Shown here piece after piece: positions 34,944 through 43,579 of a stretch of 64,000 bases of DNA (position 1 is its first letter; every line of letters starts with the position of its first letter). The position numbers and the translations under genes are program-made. Source of the DNA: Nocardioides mesophilus (GTDB taxonomy: Bacteria; Actinomycetota; Actinomycetes; Propionibacteriales; Nocardioidaceae); NCBI RefSeq assembly GCF_014395785.1, contig NZ_CP060713.1, forward strand, positions 2,322,501-2,386,500, given 5' to 3'. The notes under the pieces are model-generated. The model was not told where the DNA came from, ran no database searches, and saw only the letters and a list, made by a program, of their open reading frames with translations.

Positions 34944-35510
34944 ATGCCCCGCGAGAGCGCCCGCCGCGACGAGATCGTCGAGGCCGCCACCGACTACGTG
35001 CTCGCGCAGGGTCTGATCGGGCTGAGCCTGCGGCCGCTCGCGGCCGCGCTCGGCACCAGCGACCGGATGCTGCTCTACCACTTCACCAGCAAGGACGACC
35101 TGGTCGCCGCGGTGCTCCGGGCGTCCAACGACCGCTCCGTCGCGCAGATCCGGGCCCTGCCGGCCTCGTCCGACGTGCGCTCGGCGGTGCGCCGGCTCTG
35201 GGAGGCGATGTGCACCACCCAGCTGCTCGGCTGCCAGCGGGCGTACGTCGAGGCCGCCGCGCTGGGGCTGTTCGGCCAGGAGCCCTACGCGAGCGTGGTC
35301 CGCGAGGCCAACGAGGTGTGGGTCGCCGCCCTGGCCGAGCACCTGGTCTCCTCCGGGGCGCCGTCCGCCCGGGCCCGGCGCGCGACCGCCCTGCTCGACG
35401 CGGCCTTCACCGGCTTCCTGCTCGACCTGCCGCTCGACGAGGGCGACCCGGCGCAGCAGCAGGCGGTCCGGGACCTCGCCGACGCGGTGGCGGCCATCGC
35501 CGCAGCCTGA
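34944..35510 (+). CDS. TetR family transcriptional regulator
   Basis: 188 residues. The N-terminal HTH (DEIVEAATDYVLAQGLIGLSLRPLAAALGTSDRMLLYHFTSKDDLVAAVL) is a standard TetR DNA-binding domain; the C-terminal helical domain would bind the inducer. GAGGAGG precedes the ATG. Divergent arrangement with the SMR gene and the palindromic operator between them indicate that it represses both itself and the transporter. Confidence 0.93.
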   Translation: MPRESARRDEIVEAATDYVLAQGLIGLSLRPLAAALGTSDRMLLYHFTSKDDLVAAVLRASNDRSVAQIRALPASSDVRSAVRRLWEAMCTTQLLGCQRAYVEAAALGLFGQEPYASVVREANEVWVAALAEHLVSSGAPSARARRATALLDAAFTGFLLDLPLDEGDPAQQQAVRDLADAVAAIAAA

Positions 35511-35547
35511 CAGCGGGCCCCGCCGCCGCGCGTCCGGCTAACAGGCG

Positions 35548-35703
35548 TCAGCGCTGGTTCGCGTCGTCGAGACGCTGGTGCAGACGCGCCCGGACCTCGT
35601 CCGGCGTCAGCTGCGCCCTTTGCCGCTGCTCACGGGCGATGATGACCCCGGTGGCCGCGACACCGGCGAGCCCGGCGAGGCCGAGCACCTTCCAGAGCTT
35701 CAT
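35548..35703 (-). CDS. Small membrane-anchored protein, 51 aa
   Basis: MKLWKVLGLAGLAGVAATG is an N-terminal hydrophobic segment, followed by a charged tail IIAREQRQRAQLTPDEVRARLHQRLDD. GGAAGG lies about 12 bases before the ATG. Its start codon overlaps the ATG of a possible longer start for the divergent papain-like gene. Similar tiny proteins occur in related actinobacteria, but no function is known to me. Genuine status is supported by the sensible membrane-plus-tail layout rather than by a recognised family. Confidence 0.6.
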   Translation of the reverse strand: MKLWKVLGLAGLAGVAATGVIIAREQRQRAQLTPDEVRARLHQRLDDANQR

Positions 35704-35719
35704 GACGAGGAGACCTTCC

Positions 35720-36511
35720 GTGGAGGACGCGGTGCTGAGCCTAGACGCAGCCGTCGAGCTGACCCGCACCGGCGACCTGTGGCTCTTCCGCGGCAGGTCC
35801 GCGGCGGACCAGGCGATCCGGGCGGTCACCAACGCGCCGGTGAACCACGTCGGGATGGCGGTGGTGCTCGACGACCTGCCGCCGCTGATGTGGCACGCCG
35901 AGCTCGGCAAGGGGCTGCTCGACGTGTGGAGCGGCAGCCACCACCGCGGCGTCCAGCTGCACGACCTCCGCGCCGCCGTCGAGCAGTGGTCGCACCGCTA
36001 CGAGCAGCGCACCTGGCTGCGCCAGCTGCTGACCCCGGTCACCACGGAGATGGAGGACGCGCTGCTGCGCACGATCTCCCGGATGGACGGCACGCCGTTC
36101 CCGGCGACCGCCGCGCTGGCCGGACGCTGGGTGCGCGGACGGCTGCGGCGGCCGGCCCCGGTGGAGTCGACCTACTGCGCCGAGGTGGTGGCCGGCACCT
36201 ACCAGGCGATGGGGCTGCTCGGGGCCGAGCTGCCGACCAACTACTACGACCCGGGCACCTTCTGGTCCGGAGACCGGCTCGAGCTGCACGACGGCGCACG
36301 GCTGGGGGAGGAGGTCCGGGTCCTGGTGCCTCCCGGCGGGGCGGACCCGGCGACGGGCCCGGTCAGCCAGGTGTCTGGTGCGACTCGTGCCTGGTCTCCT
36401 CGGGGTGCTCGGTCCGCTCGTCGGACTCCTCGAGGATGGCCCGGGCCTGCTCGGTGGGGTCGTCGCTCCCGGCCGAGCTCTCCTCGGGAAGCAGGTCGGA
36501 TCGACGGCTGA
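35720..36511 (+). CDS. Permuted papain-like (YiiX/NlpC-P60-type) cysteine peptidase or amidase
   Basis: 263 residues. GDLWLFRGRSAADQAIRAVTNAPVNHVGMAVVLDDL supplies the catalytic His43, and ESTYCAEVVAGTYQAMGLL supplies Cys153, in the His-before-Cys order of circularly permuted NlpC/P60 enzymes such as YiiX. No signal peptide is evident, so it may act in the cytoplasm. The GTG at 35720 has AGGAG upstream; an ATG at 35702 is possible. After about residue 215 the sequence becomes an Arg/Trp-rich tail that overlaps 149 bases of an antisense small gene and looks unconserved. Substrate unknown. Confidence 0.72.
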   Translation: MEDAVLSLDAAVELTRTGDLWLFRGRSAADQAIRAVTNAPVNHVGMAVVLDDLPPLMWHAELGKGLLDVWSGSHHRGVQLHDLRAAVEQWSHRYEQRTWLRQLLTPVTTEMEDALLRTISRMDGTPFPATAALAGRWVRGRLRRPAPVESTYCAEVVAGTYQAMGLLGAELPTNYYDPGTFWSGDRLELHDGARLGEEVRVLVPPGGADPATGPVSQVSGATRAWSPRGARSARRTPRGWPGPARWGRRSRPSSPREAGRIDG

Positions 36512-36536
36512 CGCGGTCCTCGTCGGGTTCGCTCAC
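36363..36536 (-). CDS. Small acidic protein, 57 aa
   Basis: Very hydrophilic and acidic: RRSDLLPEESSAGSDDPTEQ, then ARAILEESDERTEHPEE. The LLPEE...GSDDP...QA.AILEESE pattern recurs in many actinobacterial proteins of about this size, so I believe the gene is real; function unknown. The GTG start at 36536 is chosen because the conserved part begins there. It overlaps the 3' 149 bases of the opposite-strand papain-like gene. Confidence 0.65.
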   Translation of the reverse strand: MSEPDEDRVSRRSDLLPEESSAGSDDPTEQARAILEESDERTEHPEETRHESHQTPG

Positions 36537-36691
36537 GCCCCGGCCGTACCCACACCGGCCTCTGCCGACGCCCGTCGAGTCCACGCCGTCCCCGGGCCGC
36601 AGCCCGCGGGGACGGCCGGACCCGCGGCGCATGTGACCCATCTGGCAGCCGGACCCGGAACACCAGGCGGCGCCAGGGTGCTCCACCTGAT

Positions 36692-37543
36692 GTGAACCTT
36701 TCAGGACAGAACCGCGCAACCCGTCGTTCCCTCGGTCTGGCCGCCACGCTCGCGGCCCTGGTGCTCACCGCCTCCGCGTGCGGCAGCGTCACCTCTGGCA
36801 GCGCAGGCAGCGCCGCGACCGGTGAGCAGGAGAAGGGCAGCACGCTCGCGGAGATCCAGGAGGCCGGCGTGATCACCGTCGGCACCGAGGGGACCTACCG
36901 CCCGTTCACCTTCCACGAGAACGGCAGCGGGGACCTCACCGGCTACGACGTCGAGGTGATGCGGGCCGTCGCCGACGAGCTCGGAGTCGACGTGAAGTTC
37001 GAGGAGACCCAGTGGGACGCCATCTTCGCCGGTCTCGACGCTGGCCGCTTCGACGCGATCGCCAACCAGGTCTCGATCACCGACGAGCGCAAGGCCGACT
37101 ACGACTTCTCGACCCCCTACACCGTCAGCCCGGGGGTGGTCGTGGTCAGGGACGGCGAGGACAGCATCAGCTCGCTGGCCGACCTGGACGGCCGCACCAC
37201 CGCGCAGTCGCTCACCAGCAACTGGTACGAGCTCGCTGAGCAGAACGGCGCCAAGATCCAGAACGTGGAGGGCTGGGCGCAGGCCGTGACGCTGCTCAAG
37301 CAGGGACGGGTCGACGCCACCGTCAACGACAAGCTGACCTTCCTCGACTATGAGAACACCGAGGGGGACACCGGCCTGGCGATCGCGGCCGAGACCGAGG
37401 ACGAGGCCCACAACGCGCTGGCGTTCCGCAAGGACAGCGACTCTCTGGTGAAGGCCGTCGACCAGGCGCTCGCGGACCTGCAGGCCGACGGCACCCTCGC
37501 GAAGATCTCGTCGAAGTACTTCGGCGAGGACGTCTCGCGCTGA
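36692..37543 (+). CDS. Polar amino-acid ABC transporter substrate-binding lipoprotein
   Basis: 283-residue secreted lipoprotein with lipobox LTASAC (Cys30). The SBP_bac_3 domain shows VITVGTEGTYRPFTFHENGSGDLTGYDVEVMRAVADELG and FDAIANQVSITDERKADYDFSTPY, typical of cystine/amino-acid binding proteins such as TcyA/FliY. The predicted signal peptide is Arg-rich. Its GTG start has no strong Shine-Dalgarno. The permease and ATPase follow immediately, so the operon is complete. Confidence 0.9.
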   Translation: MNLSGQNRATRRSLGLAATLAALVLTASACGSVTSGSAGSAATGEQEKGSTLAEIQEAGVITVGTEGTYRPFTFHENGSGDLTGYDVEVMRAVADELGVDVKFEETQWDAIFAGLDAGRFDAIANQVSITDERKADYDFSTPYTVSPGVVVVRDGEDSISSLADLDGRTTAQSLTSNWYELAEQNGAKIQNVEGWAQAVTLLKQGRVDATVNDKLTFLDYENTEGDTGLAIAAETEDEAHNALAFRKDSDSLVKAVDQALADLQADGTLAKISSKYFGEDVSR

Positions 37544-37551
37544 GCACCGCT

Positions 37552-38211
37552 GTGGACTGGGAGCTCGTCACCACCTCGCTCTGGCCGATCGTCCGGGGCG
37601 CGCTGACGGGGACCATCCCGCTGGCGCTGGCCTCGTTCGTCCTCGGCCTGGTGATCGCGCTGGCGGTCGCGCTGATGCGGCTGAGCCGGTTCCGGACGGT
37701 GGCCGCGCTGGCCCGCGTCTACATCTCGGTGGTGCGGGGGACGCCGCTGCTGGTGCAGCTGTTCGTGATCTTCTACGGGCTGCCCTCGATCGGGCTGACC
37801 ATCAACCCGTGGCCCAGCGCGATCATCGCCTTCTCGCTCAACGTCGGAGGGTACGGCGCCGAGGTGATCCGCGCCGCCATCCTCTCGGTCCCCAAGGGCC
37901 AGTGGGAGGCGGCGCACATGATCGGGATGTCGCGCGGGCTCGCGCTGCGGCGGATCATCCTGCCGCAGGCGGTCCGGGTCTCGGTCCCGCCGCTGTCGAA
38001 CACCTTCATCAGCCTGGTGAAGGACACCTCGCTGGCCTCGCTGATCCTGGTCACCGAGCTGTTCCGGCAGGCCCAGGAGATCGCGGCGTTCAGCCAGGAG
38101 TTCATGGCGCTCTACCTTGAGGCCGCGGTGGTCTACTGGGTGGTCTGCCTGTTCCTCTCCGGCGGCCAGACCGCCCTGGAACGGAGGTTCGACCGCTATG
38201 TCGCCCAATGA
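37552..38211 (+). CDS. Polar amino-acid ABC transporter permease
   Basis: 219 residues with about five helices, a HisM/TcyB-type permease. [22 protein letters not shown] is the conserved N-terminal block and [34 protein letters not shown] the EAA loop that docks with the ATPase. It begins 8 bases after the binding-protein stop and its end overlaps the ATPase start by 14 bases, indicating coupled expression. Confidence 0.93.
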   Translation: MDWELVTTSLWPIVRGALTGTIPLALASFVLGLVIALAVALMRLSRFRTVAALARVYISVVRGTPLLVQLFVIFYGLPSIGLTINPWPSAIIAFSLNVGGYGAEVIRAAILSVPKGQWEAAHMIGMSRGLALRRIILPQAVRVSVPPLSNTFISLVKDTSLASLILVTELFRQAQEIAAFSQEFMALYLEAAVVYWVVCLFLSGGQTALERRFDRYVAQ

Positions 38212-38965
38212 CGCCCCGCTGCTGCGGGTGAGCGGACTGCGCAAGGCGTTCGGCGAGCACGAGGTGCTGCGCTCGATCGACCTCGAGGTGGTCCAGGGCC
38301 AGGTGCTCACCCTGATCGGTCCCTCGGGGTCGGGCAAGACCACCGCGCTCCGCTCGCTGAACGGGCTGGAGATCCCCGACGCCGGTCGGGTCGAGGTGGC
38401 CCCGGACCTCTCCGTCGACTTCGCGGCGCCGGTCGCCAAGCGCGACCTGGCCCGGCTGCGGGACTGCAGCGCGATGGTCTTCCAGCACTACAACCTGTTC
38501 CCGCACATGAGCGTGCTGGCGAACGTCGTCGAGGGCCCGGTCCGGGTCCGCAACCGGCCGCGGGACGAGGCTGTCGCCGAGGCGGAGCGGCTGCTCGAGC
38601 GGGTGGGGCTCAGCGACAAGCGCGACAGCTTCCCGCACCAGCTCTCCGGCGGCCAGCAGCAGCGGGTCGGCATCGTCCGGGCCCTGGCGATGCGGCCGCG
38701 GGTGCTGCTCTTCGACGAGCCGACGTCCGCCCTGGACCCGGAGCTGGTCGGCGACGTGCTGGGCGTCATCCGCGAGCTGGCCGAGGAGGGCTGGACGATG
38801 GTGGTGGTCACCCACGAGCTGGCTTTCGCGCAGGAGGTGGCCGACCAGGTCGTCTTCATGGACCAGGGCGTGGTCGTCGAGCACGGCGCCCCCGAGGCGG
38901 TGCTCACCGCACCCCGTGAGGAGCGCACCCGCCAGTTCGTGCGGCGGCTGCAGAACCGCTTCTGA
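38198..38965 (+). CDS. Polar amino-acid ABC transporter ATP-binding protein
   Basis: 255 residues. Walker [10 protein letters not shown]-loop [13 protein letters not shown], signature [16 protein letters not shown], Walker [13 protein letters not shown] and switch His [12 protein letters not shown] are all intact. It is of the GlnQ/HisP type. The ATG at 38198 lies inside the permease end. A complete importer with the two preceding genes. Confidence 0.94.
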   Translation: MSPNDAPLLRVSGLRKAFGEHEVLRSIDLEVVQGQVLTLIGPSGSGKTTALRSLNGLEIPDAGRVEVAPDLSVDFAAPVAKRDLARLRDCSAMVFQHYNLFPHMSVLANVVEGPVRVRNRPRDEAVAEAERLLERVGLSDKRDSFPHQLSGGQQQRVGIVRALAMRPRVLLFDEPTSALDPELVGDVLGVIRELAEEGWTMVVVTHELAFAQEVADQVVFMDQGVVVEHGAPEAVLTAPREERTRQFVRRLQNRF

Positions 38966-39040
38966 CGCCGCGGCTGCTCGGCGCCACGGTCGGGTGAGCC
39001 CGCGGCAGGCCCCTGCGGCCCGGCCCACGCGCCAGCCGGG

Positions 39041-39907
39041 TCAGGGCAGGGCGAACGTGTCCGCGGAGAGCCGGGCGACCAGACCGTCGTCGACCAGCCA
39101 GTCCAGGCACCGGTCGCGCTGCCCCGCGGGGGACCAGGCCTGCTCCAGCGTGCTGCGGTGGACCGGCCCGTCGCTGTCGCGCAGCACCGCCAGCAGCCGG
39201 CCCCGACACTGCCGGTCGGTGCCGGCGTAGGTCTGTCCCCGCCGCGGCGGACCGTCGTACGCCGGGTAGCCCGCCGCGCGCCAGGCGCACAGGTCCGCGA
39301 CCGGGCAGGCGCCGCAGCGCGGCGCGGCCGCCGTGCAGACCACCGCGCCGAGCTCCATCGTGGCGACGGCCCAGGTGGCGGCGACGGCGTCGGCGTCCGG
39401 GAGCAGGCCGGTGGCGAGGTCGCGCTCGGCGCGGGTCACCGCGGTGGCCGGGAACTCGACGCCCGCCACCGCGCGGCCCAGCACCCGGCGCACGTTGGTG
39501 TCCAGCACGACGTGGCGCCGGCCGAACGCGAACGACGCGATCGCGGCGGCGGTGTAGTCGCCGATCCCGGGCAGCGCGAGCAGGTCGTCGTAGGAGGAGG
39601 GCACCTCGCCGCCGTGCCGCTCGACGATCCCGGTGGCCGCGCCGTGCAGCCGCAGTGCCCGGCGGGGGTAACCGAGCCGGCCCCAGGCGCGCACCGCCTC
39701 GCCGGTGCTCACCGCGGCGAGGTCGGCCGGCCGCGGCCAGGCCTCCAGCCACCGCTCGTAGACCGGCAGCACCCGCGCCACCGGCGTCTGCTGGAGCATG
39801 AACTCGCTGACCATCACGCCCCACGGCGTGGCGTCGGGCGCCCTCCAGGGCAGCTCGCGGGCGTTCTCGGCGTACCAGTCCAGGACGCGCTCGTGCAGGT
39901 CGCTCAT
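39041..39907 (-). CDS. mutY: A/G-specific adenine DNA glycosylase
   Basis: Removes adenine mispaired with 8-oxoguanine. 288 residues: the helix-hairpin-helix LLALPGIGDYTAAAIASFAFG, catalytic Asp segment VVLDTNVRRVLGR, MLQQTPVARV with the catalytic Glu region, and the iron-sulfur Cys cluster CTAAAPRCGACPVADLC. The C-terminal NUDIX-like domain found in E. coli MutY is absent; actinobacterial members are often this short. Its stop is convergent with the amino-acid ABC operon. Confidence 0.92.
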   Translation of the reverse strand: MSDLHERVLDWYAENARELPWRAPDATPWGVMVSEFMLQQTPVARVLPVYERWLEAWPRPADLAAVSTGEAVRAWGRLGYPRRALRLHGAATGIVERHGGEVPSSYDDLLALPGIGDYTAAAIASFAFGRRHVVLDTNVRRVLGRAVAGVEFPATAVTRAERDLATGLLPDADAVAATWAVATMELGAVVCTAAAPRCGACPVADLCAWRAAGYPAYDGPPRRGQTYAGTDRQCRGRLLAVLRDSDGPVHRSTLEQAWSPAGQRDRCLDWLVDDGLVARLSADTFALP

Positions 39908-39917
39908 GGTGCGGCCC

Positions 39918-39923
39918 AGGCTA
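39918..39923 (-). promoter_or_regulatory. Candidate -10 hexamer for mutY
   Basis: Reverse-strand TAGCCT with 10 bases to the mutY ATG, predicting at most a very short leader. Confidence 0.35.
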
Positions 39924-39983
39924 TCCGGGTCGCTGCCGGCCGCCGGCGCGGAGTGGCACCACGAGCAGGCCGGTCGGTCCGGT

Positions 39984-39989
39984 TAGCGT
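39984..39989 (+). promoter_or_regulatory. -10 hexamer before the gene at 39997 (leaderless)
   Basis: TAGCGT followed by 7 bases and the ATG at 39997. Confidence 0.5.
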
Positions 39990-39996
39990 TTCCCGC

Positions 39997-40770
39997 ATGA
40001 GCGCGATGGCACCCCGAGGACCCCTGCCGACGCGCGTGTACTGGGTGCGCCGCCTGCTGGTGCTCGGGGTCGCCCTGGCAATGGTGTTCGGGCTGGCGCA
40101 GCTGCTGGGCGCCGGCCGCGGGCAGGAGCCGGAGCGCGCCCAGGTGATCGTCGGGCTGCCCAGCCAGAGCAGCGGGACCCCGCAGGCGACCCCGACCGCC
40201 GCGCCGGGTCACCGGAAGAAGGGCGCGAAGGCCAAGGCCGGTTCGCCGAAGCCGACCCCGCTGGCGGAGCCCTCGGGTCCGTGCGAGCGCAGCGACATCG
40301 TGGCCACCCCGGACGTCGTGGGCACGCCGTACGCCGGCCGCCCGGTCCGGTTCCGGGTCGCGCTGACCACCCGGTCGACCCCCGCCTGCACCTGGACCGC
40401 GTCCGCCACCTCGATGGTGGTGAAGGTGACCTCGGGCGACGACCGGATCTGGTCGAGCCAGGACTGCCCGGAGGCGGTGCCCTCCAAGCCGGTCGTGGTG
40501 CGCCAGGAGGTGCCGGCCAAGGTCACCGTGGTCTGGCGCGGCCAGCGCTCCGACGACACCTGCTCGCGGCAGCCCGCCTGGGCCCAGCCGGGGTGGTACC
40601 ACGTCGAGGCCGCGGCCTTCGGCGGCGACCCGACCGACCTGCAGTTCAAGCTCGAGCTGCCGGTGGCGCGGACGGTGACCGCCAGCCCGAAGCCGGAGAA
40701 GCCGCAGCCGGAGGACACGACCTTGGCGAGCACCGAACCGGCGCCCGAGGCGTCCGCCTCCGTCGACTGA
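39997..40770 (+). CDS. Secreted or membrane-anchored protein of unknown function
   Basis: 257 residues, not recognised. A basic N-terminus and one hydrophobic helix (about 20-38) form a signal anchor. Residues 45-95 are a Pro/Thr/Ser/Lys-rich linker, the middle (about 95-215) is a beta-rich domain with three cysteines, and the C-terminus is again Pro/Glu-rich (SPKPEKPQPEDTTLASTEP). The layout resembles extracellular actinobacterial lipoprotein-like domains, but no lipobox is present. It converges on disA across a small hairpin. Confidence 0.6.
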   Translation: MSAMAPRGPLPTRVYWVRRLLVLGVALAMVFGLAQLLGAGRGQEPERAQVIVGLPSQSSGTPQATPTAAPGHRKKGAKAKAGSPKPTPLAEPSGPCERSDIVATPDVVGTPYAGRPVRFRVALTTRSTPACTWTASATSMVVKVTSGDDRIWSSQDCPEAVPSKPVVVRQEVPAKVTVVWRGQRSDDTCSRQPAWAQPGWYHVEAAAFGGDPTDLQFKLELPVARTVTASPKPEKPQPEDTTLASTEPAPEASASVD

Positions 40771-40771
40771 A

Positions 40772-40806
40772 ACGGCGCCGGCCTCCACGGACTGGAGCGT
40801 CGCCGT
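40772..40806. terminator. Bidirectional hairpin between convergent genes
   Basis: ACGGCG (40772-40777) pairs with CGCCGT (40801-40806), with an inner stem CTCCA (40783-40787)/TGGAG (40793-40797). It fills the gap between the gene ending at 40770 and disA ending at 40813. Confidence 0.5.
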
Positions 40807-40812
40807 CCCCGG

Positions 40813-41910
40813 TCAGACGTAGCGCTCGAGGATGCTGGACTCGGCCAGCCGGGAGAGGCCCTCGCGGACGCTGCGGGCCCGCAGCTCGCCGACCCCGTCG
40901 ACGATCTGCAGGTCGTCGATGCTCGCCGAGAGCAGCTTCTGCAGGCTGCCGAAGTGGTCCACCAGCCGGTCCACGACGGTGCCGGGGAGTCGGGGGACCT
41001 TGGCCAGCAGCCGGTAGCCGCGCGGCGTGACGGCACCGTCGAGGTGCTCGCTGGCGCCGAGCCCGAGGGCCCGGGCGACCGCGGCGACGTCGACCAGCTC
41101 GGTGGGCCCGAGGCCCTCGAGCGCGGTCAGCACGTCCTGCGCGGTGCGGCGTCGCCGGCTGTGCGGCAGGTAGTCCCGGATCACCAGCTCGCGCTCCAGG
41201 TCCACACCCGTGATGAGCTCGTCGAGCTGCAGCGAGAGCAGCCGGCCGTCGGTGCCGAGCTCGAGCACGTAGTCCACGATCTCGCGGGCGATGCGGGTGA
41301 CCATCTCCAGGCGCTGGGCGACCACGGCCACGTCACGGACGGTGACCAGGTCCTCGATCTCGAGCGCGGACAGCGTGCTGGAGACCTCGTCGAGCCGCAG
41401 CTTGTAGCGCTCCAGGGTCGCCAGCGCCTGGTTCGCGCGGGACAGGATCTGCCCGGAGTCCTCGAGGACGTAGCGGATCTCGCCGACGTAGACGGCGATG
41501 ATCTGCATCGACTGCGAGACCGAGATGACCGGGAAGCCGGTCTGCCGGGCGACGCGGTCGGCGGTCCGGTGCCGGGTGCCGGTCTCGGTGGAGAGAATCG
41601 ACGGGTCCGGCATCAGGTGGACCGCGGCGCGCAGGATCCGGCTGGCGTCGCGGTCGAGGATGATCGCGCCGTCCATCTTCGCCAGCTCACGCAGACCGGT
41701 GGCGGTGAACGGGACGTCGAGGGTGAAGCCGCCGGTCGAGATCGACTCCACGACCTTGTCCGAGCCCAGCACCAGCAGCGCGCCGGTGCGGCCCCGGAGG
41801 ATCCGCTCGAGGCCGTCGCGGAGGTCGGTGCCGGGCGCGATGCCGGCCAGCGTGGTGCGCAGACGCTGAATCTCGTCCGAGCGCTCGATCTGTGCCACCG
41901 TGCTCCCCAT
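40813..41910 (-). CDS. disA: DNA integrity scanning diadenylate cyclase DisA
   Basis: Makes c-di-AMP from two ATP and scans DNA, stalling at branched structures. 365 residues: the DAC domain has DGA at 80-82 and RHR at 113-115; the C-terminal helix-hairpin-helix region includes [23 protein letters not shown]. As in most actinobacteria, radA lies directly upstream (starting 43462) and in the same direction. The ATG at 41910 is about 40 bases after a possible reverse-strand TAGACT, giving a short leader. Confidence 0.96.
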   Translation of the reverse strand: MGSTVAQIERSDEIQRLRTTLAGIAPGTDLRDGLERILRGRTGALLVLGSDKVVESISTGGFTLDVPFTATGLRELAKMDGAIILDRDASRILRAAVHLMPDPSILSTETGTRHRTADRVARQTGFPVISVSQSMQIIAVYVGEIRYVLEDSGQILSRANQALATLERYKLRLDEVSSTLSALEIEDLVTVRDVAVVAQRLEMVTRIAREIVDYVLELGTDGRLLSLQLDELITGVDLERELVIRDYLPHSRRRRTAQDVLTALEGLGPTELVDVAAVARALGLGASEHLDGAVTPRGYRLLAKVPRLPGTVVDRLVDHFGSLQKLLSASIDDLQIVDGVGELRARSVREGLSRLAESSILERYV

Positions 41911-42013
41911 GTCCCGTGCCGGCCAGAGAAGCCGAGCGTCCTGCCACGCGCCAGTCTAGGGGACCGGATCGGGTCGGGGCGCCGCAGACGGCCGCGGCCT
42001 CGCCGGCCGCGTC

Positions 42014-43462
42014 TCAGACCAGCCCGAGGGCGGGCCGGACCAGGTGCGGCTCGCGGGTCCGGAACAGCGGGGTCGTGTCGGTGCGGGCCAGATCGAAGAC
42101 CCGCAGCGCGGCCTCGAGGTCGGGCACCTCGACCACCTTCATCCCGTCGACGTCGCGGACGGAGGTGGGCGCCCCGCCGGCCTCCATCGGCACGATCACC
42201 CCGCGGAAGCCGAGCCGGGCCGCCTCGGCGATCCGCTGCGGCATGTCCCGCACCCGGCGCAGCTCGCCGGCCAGGCCGATCTCGCCGATCGCGGCGACGT
42301 CGGTGGGCACCTCGCGGTTCTTCCACGCCGAGGCCACCGCCACCGCCGTGGCGAGGTCGGCGGAGGTGTCCTGGATCCGGACCCCGCCGACCGTCGAGGC
42401 GAACACGTCGTGGCTGGCCAGCGAGATCCGGCACCGCTGGTGCAGCACCGCGACCAGCATCGCGGCCCGGGAGCCGTCGAGCCCGGAGGTGGTGCGCCGG
42501 GGGCGCTCCGCCGAGGAGGGGCTGACCAGCGCCTGCACCTCGACCAGGATCGGTCGGCGCCCCTCCAGCACCACCGAGATGCAGGTGCCGGCGACCGGCT
42601 GGTGGTGGCGCGCGACGAACAGTCCGGTGGCGTCGGTGACCGCGACGATCCCCTCGCTGGACAGGTCGAAGCAGCCGACCTCGTCGACCGGCCCGAACCG
42701 GTTCTTCACCGCGCGGAGCATCCGCAGCCGGGAGCTGCGCTCGCCCTCGAACTGCAGCACCACGTCGACGAGGTGCTCGAGCACCCGGGGGCCGGCGATC
42801 GTGCCGTCCTTCGTCACGTGGCCGACCATCACGGTCGCGATGTTCTGCGTCTTGGCGACCCGGACCAGGGCGGCCGCGACCTCCTTGACCTGCGTGACGC
42901 CGCCGGGGGCGCCGTCGACGTCGGCCGCGCCGATCGTCTGCACCGAGTCGATCACGAGCAGCTGCGGGCGCACCTGCTCGATGTGGCCGAGGACCGCCGC
43001 GAGGTCGGTCTCGGCGGCCAGGTAGAGCTCGGGGTGCACGCCGCCGGTCCGGTCGGCCCGCAACCGGACCTGGGAGGCCGACTCCTCGCCGCTGACGTAG
43101 AGGGTGCGCAGCCCGCTGCGGGCCGTCTGCGCCGCCACCTCGAGCAGCAGCGTCGACTTGCCGACGCCCGGCTCGCCGGCGAGCAGCACGGCGGCGCCGG
43201 GGACCATGCCGCCGCCGAGGACCCGGTCGAGCTCGGGGATGCCGCTGGTCCGGGCCCTCGAGTCCTCCACCGGCACGTCGCCGATCGGCACCGCCGGGGA
43301 GGTGACCGGCCCCGCCGCCGTACGGCCGGTGGGGGCGCCGACCTCCACGACGCTGCCCCAGGCCTGGCACTCGCCGCAGCGGCCCATCCACTTCGCCGCC
43401 TCCCAGCCGCACTCCGTGCAGCGGTAGGCAGGGCGGGGACGCGGCTTGGCTCGGCTGGTCAT
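42014..43462 (-). CDS. radA: DNA repair protein RadA
   Basis: RecA-like ATPase with branch-migration activity in recombination. 482 residues: N-terminal zinc finger with Cys15, 18, 29 and 32; Walker A GEPGVGKST at about 96-104; the RadA-specific KNRFG motif (VKNRFGPVDEVG); and a C-terminal Lon-protease-like domain (LAGELRRVRDMPQRIAEA). The ATG is 6 bases after a reverse-strand TACGGT. disA follows in the same direction; the pair is a conserved DNA-integrity unit, and DisA and RadA are known to interact in Bacillus. Confidence 0.96.
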   Translation of the reverse strand: MTSRAKPRPRPAYRCTECGWEAAKWMGRCGECQAWGSVVEVGAPTGRTAAGPVTSPAVPIGDVPVEDSRARTSGIPELDRVLGGGMVPGAAVLLAGEPGVGKSTLLLEVAAQTARSGLRTLYVSGEESASQVRLRADRTGGVHPELYLAAETDLAAVLGHIEQVRPQLLVIDSVQTIGAADVDGAPGGVTQVKEVAAALVRVAKTQNIATVMVGHVTKDGTIAGPRVLEHLVDVVLQFEGERSSRLRMLRAVKNRFGPVDEVGCFDLSSEGIVAVTDATGLFVARHHQPVAGTCISVVLEGRRPILVEVQALVSPSSAERPRRTTSGLDGSRAAMLVAVLHQRCRISLASHDVFASTVGGVRIQDTSADLATAVAVASAWKNREVPTDVAAIGEIGLAGELRRVRDMPQRIAEAARLGFRGVIVPMEAGGAPTSVRDVDGMKVVEVPDLEAALRVFDLARTDTTPLFRTREPHLVRPALGLV

Positions 43463-43468
43463 GGGGTG

Positions 43469-43474
43469 ACCGTA
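43469..43474 (-). promoter_or_regulatory. -10 hexamer of radA (leaderless)
   Basis: Reverse-strand TACGGT with 6 bases to the ATG at 43462. Confidence 0.5.
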
Positions 43475-43535
43475 GGCCAGGCCACCGACAGTGGCGCGCA
43501 GGCGCGGCGCACGCGGCCCGGTCCCGGCGACAGGT

Positions 43536-43553
43536 TACGATTGGATCGTTCAA
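43536..43553 (+). promoter_or_regulatory. Promoter and possible operator of the LacI-type gene
   Basis: TACGAT at 43536-43541 is a candidate -10, and TTGGATCGTTCAA (43541-43553) is an imperfect palindrome of the kind LacI-family proteins bind (consensus near TTGAACGTTCAA), overlapping the predicted transcription start. Suggests negative autoregulation. Confidence 0.4.
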
Positions 43554-43579
43554 CCAAGTGATGACCTGGGGGTTTGCCG

